Positions 10,805 to 18,817 of a DNA stretch of 64,000 nt are shown one piece after another. Each line of letters begins with the position of its first letter. The stretch's first letter is position 1. The stretch is from Auanema rhodensis (lineage: Eukaryota > Nematoda > Chromadorea > Rhabditida > Rhabditidae), in NCBI GenBank assembly GCA_964057225.1, contig OZ059895.1:6448001-6512000 (forward strand). Reading direction: 5' to 3'. Below the pieces are notes generated by a model. That model had not been told where the DNA came from, did no database searches, and worked only from the letters and a program-made list of their open reading frames with translations. Both the position numbers and the translations under genes were made by a program.

Positions 10805-11197
10805 CTAAAGATCTGAATTTGAAAAGTATACATCATATTTTTTATTGAAATCTTTAAAACTTCTGATACGTTGTTTGTCAGATTCAGAGACCTTCGGTAG
10901 AACCTTTGGTTTGTCAAGAAGATCAACCTTTTTACTTTCTACTTTTATTTGTTCTTTTTCAAAGATTCCAGGATCCTTCACTACTTCCAGATCCTTTGAA
11001 TTCGAAAAAGTGAATTTTCCATGAATATCTCTATTTATTTTACTTTTAACACCTTTTTCTTTGTGGACAATGTTCAATTCTTTCATATAATTAGATACTG
11101 TTTTAGATGAAATATTATATTTTCTAGCAAATGAAATCATTGAATTCTGAATGAAATCATAAGAACGCATTAAATCAAGTATTTCTGATTTTTCCAT
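10805..11197 (-). CDS. Small helix-turn-helix DNA-binding protein
   Basis: 130-residue protein. Residues about 11-42 (ISFARKYNISSKTVSNYMKEL) have the layout of a homeodomain-like/resolvase-type helix-turn-helix, followed by a Lys-rich tail with the repeated ES(K)K and KVLPKV elements. No catalytic domain is present, so a transcriptional or replication-initiation regulator is likely. It is divergent from the 201-aa gene; the 207-bp gap between them carries an 8-bp-periodic repeat array (11260-11341) that would be an obvious binding target. The assignment as DNA-binding rests on the HTH pattern only. Confidence 0.6.
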   Translation of the reverse strand: MEKSEILDLMRSYDFIQNSMISFARKYNISSKTVSNYMKELNIVHKEKGVKSKINRDIHGKFTFSNSKDLEVVKDPGIFEKEQIKVESKKVDLLDKPKVLPKVSESDKQRIRSFKDFNKKYDVYFSNSDL

Positions 11198-11259
11198 TGT
11201 TTGAATTTCACAAGTGAATCCGTAGGAGATCCTTAATTTATTTAGATACTTTTTATTGA

Positions 11260-11341
11260 GGAATAACGGAACGGAATAATGGTATGGAATTACGGGAATG
11301 TGGAAATGTGGAATTATGAAAATGTGGAATATCGGATTATC
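11260..11341 (+). repeat. Iteron-like array: two 13-bp and seven 8-bp GGAAT-type units
   Basis: Two 13-bp units (11260-11272 and 11273-11285, each GGAATAAy plus five bases) are followed by seven contiguous 8-bp units from 11286 to 11341: GGAATTAC, GGGAATGT, GGAAATGT, GGAATTAT, GAAAATGT, GGAATATC, GGATTATC. It sits between the divergent HTH and 201-aa genes. Regular spacing and location suggest an operator or replication/packaging site; that role is inference. Confidence 0.75.
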
Positions 11342-11404
11342 AGAAAAATAATTTGTCTAATAAATAAGAATCTTCCTACGTAAAAGTGTTTTGTCCCGGG
11401 TGCA

Positions 11405-12010
11405 ATGGAGAAACAAATAAATAGATACACACCTACAAATGAAGAATTAGAAGGATTGGATAACTTAATTTCAAAAATTCCTGATTTGCAAAATTTGATT
11501 GAAGAAAATGCTGATTCCTTAGACTTGATTATTAAAGGTATAGATACATTAAGAATAGATAATGTTTATAAAAAAGGTTTGAAACAACTTTTCATTGCTC
11601 TAGAGAAGACCCATGTAGCAAAAGAAACCTATAAATATTCGAACTTCAAGAATCAGGATACCATAGAACTTCTACTGGAAAGGGAGAAACAGTATAAATC
11701 AATTATTGCTAAACAAGCTGAAAAACATAGTGATAAAAGTGGAATTGAAGAGATGGATAGAATGTTTTCGAGTATTATGATAAAACCTGAGAAAAATAAG
11801 AAGATATCTGCATATACTAATAAAAAGATCAAGGATATCAAGTTCATTGAGGACTTTAAGCCTATTTTTGAAGAAGAAGGTTCAAATGAATATACAAAAG
11901 AAGAATTAATGAGTATGAAAAGCAATCCCAAGAAAGGTCCTATGTTCAAAGGAGTTAAAAGTATCAACATTCAAAACACAAAAGAAGATACAATTGTGAT
12001 TAAGAAGTAA
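11405..12010 (+). CDS. Polinton protein of unknown function (201 aa)
   Basis: 201-residue Lys/Glu-rich protein with predicted helical stretches (about 14-110) and a basic C-terminus. It has no recognisable domain, signal peptide or membrane segment. The ATG at 11405 follows the iteron-like region. Its stop codon (12008-12010) directly abuts the stop codon of the packaging ATPase on the other strand with no base between. An uninterrupted frame and this tight packing argue that it is a genuine gene. A structural, scaffold or replication accessory role is possible; nothing visible decides between them. Confidence 0.75.
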   Translation: MEKQINRYTPTNEELEGLDNLISKIPDLQNLIEENADSLDLIIKGIDTLRIDNVYKKGLKQLFIALEKTHVAKETYKYSNFKNQDTIELLLEREKQYKSIIAKQAEKHSDKSGIEEMDRMFSSIMIKPEKNKKISAYTNKKIKDIKFIEDFKPIFEEEGSNEYTKEELMSMKSNPKKGPMFKGVKSINIQNTKEDTIVIKK

Positions 12011-12766
12011 CTATTCAAACAAACAAAAATATTTCAAACATTTCCTATACCTACCATCTTCCAGAGGACTAGATTTATCAATAGTTAAAAAATTATACTT
12101 CGTAGACCAAATTTCTCTTGTAAACTCAAGAAATTCTTCTTTTTTAATTTCACTAGCGTGATCTCTGTAGATGTAATCTAAATTCATCTTATCTTGAGGA
12201 AAGATTATGAAGAAGTTAGCATTCTCTCTAATTGTATTTTTTGGTAGCTTAATATAATTTTGAGAAATGTAGAAACAATCAATTGAAGAATGACGACCTC
12301 TAGTATAATATTGTTCTATTTTATTTTGTTTTTCTAATAAAAGATCATCAAAAATAATTAGAGTTTTCCTATTAGGATCAATTGAACTAGGATCTGGAAT
12401 ATCTTCTAAAGAAGAACTAGTGAAAACGTCAATGATTGGCTTGAAATCATCTTTTTCTTCAATTATGAAGTCTTGCTTTTCAAAACACCTCCTAATTTCT
12501 TTTTTACTCAATCCTTCATTCATTCCATTAATTAATGCTTGATAACAAGGTTGAAATAAAGTTGTACTAAAGATGTATAAATTATTGTAATCAAGGTATT
12601 CTTCTCCTTTACCATTAGGTGAATCAAGGAGTAAATTCATTAGTAAATTAGTCTTTCCACATCCACTCTTTCCAATAATACATCCTCTTATACTTTGGGG
12701 AAGTAAAGGATTGTTATTTCTTTCTGGATAATAATTTTTGATACTGTAGTCACTGAAATCACTCAT
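12011..12766 (-). CDS. ATP: A32/FtsK-HerA-type genome-packaging ATPase
   Basis: 251-residue P-loop ATPase of the FtsK-HerA superfamily (poxvirus A32-like), expected to pump the element's DNA into capsids. The Walker A motif GKSGCGKT is at residues 32-39 and the Walker B motif TLIIFDDL at about 135-142. A downstream ENANFFIIF/Asn-rich stretch fits sensor motifs of viral packaging ATPases. I place the start at the ATG at 12766 (MSDFSDYS). The longer open frame upstream overlaps the penton gene and has no support. It abuts the 201-aa gene at its 3' end and is divergent from the penton gene across 86 bp. Confidence 0.92.
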   Translation of the reverse strand: MSDFSDYSIKNYYPERNNNPLLPQSIRGCIIGKSGCGKTNLLMNLLLDSPNGKGEEYLDYNNLYIFSTTLFQPCYQALINGMNEGLSKKEIRRCFEKQDFIIEEKDDFKPIIDVFTSSSLEDIPDPSSIDPNRKTLIIFDDLLLEKQNKIEQYYTRGRHSSIDCFYISQNYIKLPKNTIRENANFFIIFPQDKMNLDYIYRDHASEIKKEEFLEFTREIWSTKYNFLTIDKSSPLEDGRYRKCLKYFCLFE

Positions 12767-12852
12767 TTTTAAATTTATACCTAAGTATTTAAAATGTTTG
12801 AAAAATATAAGATAAAATAAATTATTTAAATAAATTGAATCATTAATTAAGA

Positions 12853-13257
12853 ATGACAAGTCTCTTCTTAAATATATATCGAACAAATGAAAAGACATTT
12901 CAATTTCCACAAGATTTAAAAATTAGTAGTATTAGTGTTGTGAAGATTGATGGAATTTTGGATTGTTCTAATGATAAGCCTTTTGTCAGATCTAAAGATC
13001 TAGGAATCTCCGATTTCGTTTATCTATCATGCAATCTTATTTGTGATACTTTCATTGATGAACGACAAAGTAATATCATTTGCAAGTTTCCTTTAGATTC
13101 ACCTAATGGAGGAGTAAAATATGAACCAATAAACTTAATTTATCATCGAAGTGTTAATAATTGTAATACTTTAACACTAAAACTAGTGGATGATAAAAAT
13201 AACCTTATTGACTTTAACAAATGTGATCTTCATATAGAATTATATGTAAAAACGTAA
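12853..13257 (+). CDS. Minor capsid (penton, single jelly-roll) protein
   Basis: 134-residue beta-rich protein. Size, the run of alternating hydrophobic strands, and the pattern FVYLSCNLICD, then a Phe/Pro region, INLIYHRS, and a C-terminal DLHIELYVK strand match Polinton and virophage penton-type minor capsid proteins. These form the pentameric vertices of the icosahedral capsid. The gene lies next to the packaging ATPase, the usual morphogenesis neighbourhood. The assignment is by pattern and context, since jelly-roll pentons have weak sequence conservation. Confidence 0.75.
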   Translation: MTSLFLNIYRTNEKTFQFPQDLKISSISVVKIDGILDCSNDKPFVRSKDLGISDFVYLSCNLICDTFIDERQSNIICKFPLDSPNGGVKYEPINLIYHRSVNNCNTLTLKLVDDKNNLIDFNKCDLHIELYVKT

Positions 13258-13276
13258 AAAAAGGAAATAATTTAAA

Positions 13277-13621
13277 TTAAATTCTTTTGAATCCTGATCC
13301 TTCACTAGGTCTTGCAGATCCTTTCTTTAGAGCTCTAAGAAATGCTGCATTATTTTTGTTCAATCCTTCAGATTTATTAGTATTCAATTTTTCAAATTTA
13401 TTTGGAGTATTCAATTTTTCATTTGTAGTATTCATTGATTTTTGAGTAATACTTCCTCCTTCACTAAGTGAATGTCTTGCAGATCCTTCCTTGACTTTTA
13501 CTTTTTCATTGATTTCTATTTTTTCTTCATGTTTAATATCTTGAATCAATTCTATTTTATCTTTCTCTTTTGGACTTATGATAACATATTTTGAAGAATC
13601 ACCAGAATTGAAGAATCTCAT
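13277..13621 (-). CDS. Small Ser/Lys/Asn-rich Polinton protein (114 aa)
   Basis: 114-residue, low-complexity, probably disordered basic protein from the ATG at 13621 (MRFFNSGDSS). It has internal repeats: EGSARHSLSEGGS and KKGSARPSEGSG, and two EKLNT(P/N) units. It converges with the penton gene (19 bp between stops) and lies downstream of the glycoprotein gene in the same direction. Small basic disordered proteins in capsid gene clusters often bind DNA or link capsid to genome or membrane, but no homology is recognised. A decayed duplicate of its start region occurs just upstream at about 13647-13677. Confidence 0.55.
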   Translation of the reverse strand: MRFFNSGDSSKYVIISPKEKDKIELIQDIKHEEKIEINEKVKVKEGSARHSLSEGGSITQKSMNTTNEKLNTPNKFEKLNTNKSEGLNKNNAAFLRALKKGSARPSEGSGFKRI

Positions 13622-13765
13622 TACGTTTTTGCTCTGCAAAACCTGGTGAATTCCGAAGGAAGATTCTTATTACGTTTTGTAGAGTTGACTTTAAGGAAGC
13701 TTGCTTACGCAGAATATAATTTATTAAAGAATAATAATAATTAAATAATTTAAAGATAGAAAAAT

Positions 13766-16108
13766 TTAGTCTACAACAAGAGATCTTCTATGTTCATTTC
13801 TGAAATCTTGCAGTTCAACATCTTCATGATTTTTTGTTCTCACAAAAATTGGACTCCTATTTCTCGGATTTCTATTTTTTCTTGAATCAAAGAATGTTTT
13901 TGGAGAAAGGACCATCCAAATAGATCTACCTATAAATATGTAAAAGAGAGTAACACCAATAGTTACATAAATCCTCCAAATTCTAATGTAATACTTCTCA
14001 AAGATGCTAGAAACTTCATCTAATATTTCATGAGGAATCATACCATCTTGACTATTTGAGTGTAATTGAATGCTAGTATCAGCTTTTTCTCGCATCTCAT
14101 TAATTAATTCTTCCTCTATATTCGTTTTTGTATCAAGGAGAATATGTTCATGAAAGATTACTTTATCATCTAAGAAATTTAGATCGAACTCTTCAAAGTT
14201 TTTGAAATTAGTAACATTATTAGCCATAGGATGTAGTGCTAGGCTACTAGAAATTATTCCCCCACTTGGATCATTCTTGTAATACCAAATCTTGTCTGAA
14301 TTCTTTAATCTAATGGGTATTTGTCCTTGAGTAAGAGCTAAACTTGTCTTGAATCCATCAAAATGAGTTAAGTCTATGAATTCAATTTCTTCATCTTCTA
14401 AAGATTTACAGAACGTTACCTGAACTACTTCTTCAGAAACCATTTTCACCCTTATCGCAGAATGATTTAGTTGTTTTTGAATATATGTTCTAGGATTTTC
14501 TCTTATTAGTGTTTCAAGAAGAGAAGTATGTTCATTAAAGATATCACACATTACTTCAGCTGTATGTCTTAGTAGATTATTTGATTTGTTCTCAAGATAT
14601 TGAAACTCTCCAGCTGCTTGAAAATCTGAGTAAACTTGTCTTCTTGTTCTACCAATCCTCTGATTTCCAAAGGTCTCGGTATTTTTAGATTTTCTATTTT
14701 CTAATTCTTCGAGAGCATATTTAGCAAATTTAGTAACGTATTCATCATAGGTTGGAAAAGTATCACATGCATCTCTAGTTTTTACGAAATCAGAGATTTC
14801 TAGATCTTTGGTTTTTAAATAGTCTTCAAAACTTGGAAGCAGTAAACAATCGTTTTTAATCTTTGAGTATTCTTCATAAGTGGGTAATGGAAAAGGTTCT
14901 TCTAAACTTTGATTCGTAGATCTTTTGACCCTTTTGGTAGTATCAATCCTCTGGATTTCAGAATCTTTGATTTTATTCGAATTCACAGAAGTAGTAGTAG
15001 TATTAGGACCAGTATTCAATAATCGTTGTCTTTCCAATTTTTCCTTCTTTCTTTTCTCGAATTCAAGATATTGCTTCATTTTTTCTTCTCTTCGCTTCTC
15101 AAATTCTTTACGATCAGCTTCGTATTTATCTCTTGTTTCTTTGTCTTTTTGATTTTGAATTTCTTGTTGTCGTTTATAATATTCTTCTCTTTCTTTTTGA
15201 TACTTCTGAGGACGATTCATCAATCCTTCGGATCTAGGAATCTCTGATTTTATACTCATTTCTTGGAGGCTTGGTAGTCCAGCAGTAGTAAGAGCTTGTG
15301 GGGTAGGAAGTTTTTGAATATTTTGAATTTCCTTGACTGCAAAACCTTCTTCACTAATTAAGAGATCAATATTACAATCTCTAATAATTTTATTTCCTTT
15401 AAGGTCTAAAGCAATTTGATTTTGGCTATTAATCCACAATCCATTATTCATGGTTCCATCTAATTTCCCAATTGAAATGTATTGACAATTTTGATCTTTA
15501 TTAACATCCCAAATCATAATTTCATTCATCTTCCCAGGTTGACAAGAACCATCTTGATATTTACACTCCGACATATCAGCTAACACATTAGATGGTCTAC
15601 TTTGGTTAAAGTGAGAATAGACCTTAGTCTCAATAATTACACAATTTTCTTTGTAATATCTTTTACTTGTAAAGAAACTAGTAAATCGATTTGGATAATC
15701 TTCATTCACTTTATTATTTGTACTATATATTCCTTCTTTACCTTTCCCTAAACTTCCATATTCACATTTCTTATTTGCAATCCATTCTCTACATTCTGCA
15801 ACACTAATAGAACGATGATTCAATTTCTTTTCTACTAAGTGCTCATATCCTGAAAAATCTGTATACATTGATACTTCACTTACTAATTTCTTACACAATT
15901 TAGCTTCCCTTGAGTATTCAATAATGTTCGGTTTATATACTTCATACCTTACTACTTTTGATTGACTATTTAATTGTCTATGATAATTACATTTGTGTAG
16001 TTTCGGAAGTTTGAAATATTGAACTGGTGCATTAGAAGTACAAATGATAGCAGCTAAAATATCATGATGAGTAAATATAAAGAAAAAGTAGAATTGCAAT
16101 AGATTCAT
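13766..16108 (-). CDS. Class III-like viral membrane-fusion glycoprotein (fusogen) of the Maverick
   Basis: 780-residue type I membrane glycoprotein, and not part of the minimal Polinton set. It has a hydrophobic N-terminal signal segment (about 4-24) and a Cys-rich ectodomain (Cys 40, 72, 106, 115, 156, 182, 189, 208, 245) containing a WDV motif at about 200. A strongly charged coiled coil follows at about 300-363. Two furin-type sites, RVKR (393-396) and RTRR (487-490), bracket three PTYEEY-like repeats. A membrane-proximal domain comes next, then one transmembrane helix (about 710-733) and a basic cytoplasmic tail of about 45 residues. Potential N-glycosylation sites are numerous. This architecture resembles class III fusion proteins (herpesvirus gB, rhabdovirus/chuvirus G). 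Nematode Mavericks are known to carry a gB-like fusogen, and this is most likely that gene. The frame is fully intact. The exact class needs structure prediction. Confidence 0.8.
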   Translation of the reverse strand: MNLLQFYFFFIFTHHDILAAIICTSNAPVQYFKLPKLHKCNYHRQLNSQSKVVRYEVYKPNIIEYSREAKLCKKLVSEVSMYTDFSGYEHLVEKKLNHRSISVAECREWIANKKCEYGSLGKGKEGIYSTNNKVNEDYPNRFTSFFTSKRYYKENCVIIETKVYSHFNQSRPSNVLADMSECKYQDGSCQPGKMNEIMIWDVNKDQNCQYISIGKLDGTMNNGLWINSQNQIALDLKGNKIIRDCNIDLLISEEGFAVKEIQNIQKLPTPQALTTAGLPSLQEMSIKSEIPRSEGLMNRPQKYQKEREEYYKRQQEIQNQKDKETRDKYEADRKEFEKRREEKMKQYLEFEKRKKEKLERQRLLNTGPNTTTTSVNSNKIKDSEIQRIDTTKRVKRSTNQSLEEPFPLPTYEEYSKIKNDCLLLPSFEDYLKTKDLEISDFVKTRDACDTFPTYDEYVTKFAKYALEELENRKSKNTETFGNQRIGRTRRQVYSDFQAAGEFQYLENKSNNLLRHTAEVMCDIFNEHTSLLETLIRENPRTYIQKQLNHSAIRVKMVSEEVVQVTFCKSLEDEEIEFIDLTHFDGFKTSLALTQGQIPIRLKNSDKIWYYKNDPSGGIISSSLALHPMANNVTNFKNFEEFDLNFLDDKVIFHEHILLDTKTNIEEELINEMREKADTSIQLHSNSQDGMIPHEILDEVSSIFEKYYIRIWRIYVTIGVTLFYIFIGRSIWMVLSPKTFFDSRKNRNPRNRSPIFVRTKNHEDVELQDFRNEHRRSLVVD

Positions 16109-16157
16109 TGTATTTAACTTAGAAAAAATTTATTCTAATTAAATTGAAAAGTCTAAA
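16109..16157. promoter_or_regulatory. Divergent promoter between fusogen and major capsid genes
   Basis: 49 bp, A/T-rich, separating the start codons of the fusogen (minus) and the major capsid protein (plus). Its position implies shared late-gene regulation of envelope and capsid; no specific motif is recognised. Confidence 0.45.
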
Positions 16158-17408
16158 ATGACCGAAGCTGTTGATAGAATCCTGATTGTTGATAGTCCAA
16201 TTATTCAAGATACTTCAATTCAAAAAGAAAATTTGATTAGCATATTTCCTTCATCAGGATCTAGTTTAAATCAACATGGAGAAATAAATTTTATAATTGA
16301 AACCTGTGATCAATATCTATTACTTCATAAATCTTATATATATTTAGAAGCTTCATTGACTAAACTTGATGGTACGCAACTCGCGGATACTGATGAAGTC
16401 TCACTTACCAATAATGCTCCAATGTTTCTATTTGATAGAGCTACTTACTCAATGGATGGTATGCAAGTTGAAAATGTCATTGATCCTGGAAGAGCTACAC
16501 TATTAAAAGGTTTACTTACTTATTCTTCCACAATGAATAAACAAAATACATTTGGATGGATACTTGAAACAAAAGATATCCTTCAATACAAAATAAATAA
16601 ATACACAAAAAATAGAAAAGGTAATCTAACATTCTGCATTCCTCTAAGTCATATTTTTGGTTTTGCTGAATGTTACAATCGAATAATTTATGGAAGAAAG
16701 CATACTTTAGGACTCTATAGATCTCCAGAAAACAAGAATTCTTGTGTTTCTTCAGATCCTACTAAATTTACATCTAAAATGACTATTAATAAACTTCAAT
16801 GGATAATTCCTAAAATTATGCCAAGTCTTGAGATGCAAAACAAACTTCTAAATATATTTGAAAGTAATAAACTCATTCAAATGCCTTTTATTTCTAGACA
16901 ATTTGAGAGTTATAATATTCCTAATGGTAATAGAGAATTTACTTGGAAACTTGGAACTAAATATGATAAGATAAAATACATTGTCATAGCATTTCAGACT
17001 GCTAGAGATAACAATTATCTAAATGCTGCAAAGTTCGATAATTGTGGATTAGAAGAAATTTATGTTGAACTAAATTCAGAAAGATATCCATATGAATGCT
17101 TGAAATTCGATTTTGATAAATTCAATGCAGTTCAACAATACAATTTTGCTAAGGAATTTAGAAATAGTTATTATGAATCCATAAAAGATTATATTTTCAT
17201 GGAAGAAGATGTCTATTATTATTACTATCCACTTCTAGTATTTGATGTATCAAAACAAAATGATAGAATTATTGCATCTCGACCTGATGTTACAATAAAA
17301 GCTTCCTTTAATAAAAACATTGCTCAAAGTACTAAATGTTACTGTCTGATTCTTTCAGAAAATATTGTTGAAGTCAAGAATAATAGAGTTAAGGTTGTTA
17401 GCATTTGA
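16158..17408 (+). CDS. MCP: Major capsid protein (double jelly-roll)
   Basis: 416-residue protein matching Polinton major capsid proteins, whose trimers build the icosahedral shell. The N-terminal region shows the typical order: polar leader, FIIETCDQYLLLHKSYIYLEA, a LTNNAPMFLFDRATYSMDG strand pair, then a GF-containing turn at the first jelly-roll end (HIFGFAE). The second half has EFTWKLG, YIVIAFQTAR and a Tyr-rich strand region, as in the second jelly roll. The ATG at 16158 gives the conserved start. It is divergent from the fusogen and converges with the integrase gene. Identification is by pattern and context; structure prediction should give two jelly rolls. Confidence 0.83.
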   Translation: MTEAVDRILIVDSPIIQDTSIQKENLISIFPSSGSSLNQHGEINFIIETCDQYLLLHKSYIYLEASLTKLDGTQLADTDEVSLTNNAPMFLFDRATYSMDGMQVENVIDPGRATLLKGLLTYSSTMNKQNTFGWILETKDILQYKINKYTKNRKGNLTFCIPLSHIFGFAECYNRIIYGRKHTLGLYRSPENKNSCVSSDPTKFTSKMTINKLQWIIPKIMPSLEMQNKLLNIFESNKLIQMPFISRQFESYNIPNGNREFTWKLGTKYDKIKYIVIAFQTARDNNYLNAAKFDNCGLEEIYVELNSERYPYECLKFDFDKFNAVQQYNFAKEFRNSYYESIKDYIFMEEDVYYYYYPLLVFDVSKQNDRIIASRPDVTIKASFNKNIAQSTKCYCLILSENIVEVKNNRVKVVSI

Positions 17409-17482
17409 TGGAATCAAACTAGGTTATTGCAAATAACTGTGCATCTAAGATGCTCTTGATTTTCATAGAAAATTGCGAATAT

Positions 17483-18817
17483 TTAATTTTTTAAGTCTCC
17501 TTCGTTTATCCAAGAATTAAATTTATCTGGATATCCATACCACTTGACAAATAACTCTTTTACTTTGTTTCTAGTCCTATGTTTCAATACTTTCTCGATT
17601 TTGAACTCCTCTTTGACATTATTATAAAGTGTAAGTTCCTCAGAGTAAAACTTTCCTTTAATTTCCTCATCTGCGAAATCTTTTATTGAATACATAATTG
17701 GATCACCTATTAGAACTTCAGAAATCTTAAATTGCTCTGTACTCCAATTTGGTAGATATCCTTTATCAAAAATAGCTTTATATTTTGTAATTCTGACAGT
17801 ATCACCTATTTTGAATTTAGCTTTGCTCAAAACCCCTGGGAATTTCGCTTTGTGTAAAGCCTTTGAATCTGTTTGAAATTCTTCCTTTTCAATTTCTTTA
17901 GGAAAAAGATTTGAGTAAACAATACTTTGATTTTCTATTTTTGAAGCCTGTATTGGAGTCATTTTTATTGAAGTGTGATAATGATTATTATATCCTAACA
18001 CAAGATCATCAAGAATATCAACCCACTTATGATTACCTTGATGAGTAAACATCTTCCACATCTTTTCTTTTAAGGTTCTATTAAATCTTTCGATAATAGA
18101 AGCTTTCTTATCTGAATAAGTTGAGAAGTGATTAATTTCTAATTTTTTGAAGAGACTTTTTAAATTGGAATTGTAATACTCTTTACCATTATCAGTTTGC
18201 ATCTTTTTGGGTTTTCTTTTACTTTTTGTGAAAACTAAAGAAAGAGCATCTGCAGTTTCTTTGCCTGTTTTACTCTTAAGAGGAACAACCCATGCAAACT
18301 TACTAAAACAATCAATTATAGTTAGAAGATATCTATAACCTTTATTTTCTTCTTCGTAGGGAATCATTTCTACGAGATCTGACTGCCACTGATCATCTAT
18401 TCCACTGACATAAACTCTTTGACTCTTGAAGTTCTTACGAGCTGGCTTATGAAGAGTGTAAACATCTTGTTCATTCAGGAACTCTTTAACCTTTTTCTGT
18501 GACACCTTTGCTACTCTTGATAGTTCATTGATACCGCAGAAACCTGTTTTAGGAGAATAATAAGCTTTTTCTAAAAGATCTCTTTCACCTTCGGAACTTG
18601 TGGGTTGTCTAAAAATTTTAGATTTTTCACTAATTTTAACCTCCTTGATATCTCCTAATCCAGAACCTCCTGTGATTGTTGGAATTAGCTTACACTTCAT
18701 TGTATTACAATCTTGGCATAACCCTTTTATCATAGAACGTTTCGAGCTTGTTTCAACATTAAATATGTCAGTAGTATCAGTAAATTTTTTACATTTGAAA
18801 CAGTATACTAATTCCAT
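17483..18817 (-). CDS. INT: Polinton DDE integrase with zinc ribbon and chromodomain
   Basis: 444-residue retroviral-type integrase that would join the element's ends to target DNA, generating the 6-bp duplications. Residues 1-45 hold a four-Cys zinc ribbon (Cys6, 9, 34, 37) resembling DUF5679. Residues about 85-125 form the helical N-terminal integrase domain. The rve core follows with the catalytic triad Asp147 (WQSDLVEM), Asp209 (QTDNGKEY) and Glu243 (SIIERFN). The C-terminus (about 402-444) is a chromodomain with the aromatic cage pattern VLKHR...FVKWYGY...SWI, likely directing integration to modified histones. The ATG at 18817 gives the full zinc ribbon. All catalytic residues are present, so the enzyme should be active. 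Confidence 0.96.
   Translation of the reverse strand: MELVYCFKCKKFTDTTDIFNVETSSKRSMIKGLCQDCNTMKCKLIPTITGGSGLGDIKEVKISEKSKIFRQPTSSEGERDLLEKAYYSPKTGFCGINELSRVAKVSQKKVKEFLNEQDVYTLHKPARKNFKSQRVYVSGIDDQWQSDLVEMIPYEEENKGYRYLLTIIDCFSKFAWVVPLKSKTGKETADALSLVFTKSKRKPKKMQTDNGKEYYNSNLKSLFKKLEINHFSTYSDKKASIIERFNRTLKEKMWKMFTHQGNHKWVDILDDLVLGYNNHYHTSIKMTPIQASKIENQSIVYSNLFPKEIEKEEFQTDSKALHKAKFPGVLSKAKFKIGDTVRITKYKAIFDKGYLPNWSTEQFKISEVLIGDPIMYSIKDFADEEIKGKFYSEELTLYNNVKEEFKIEKVLKHRTRNKVKELFVKWYGYPDKFNSWINEGDLKN

Noticed and set aside
12767-12910. N-terminal extension of the packaging ATPase upstream of MSDF
   Set aside because: It overlaps the divergent penton gene, has no similarity to packaging ATPases, and a good ATG at 12766 gives the normal length.
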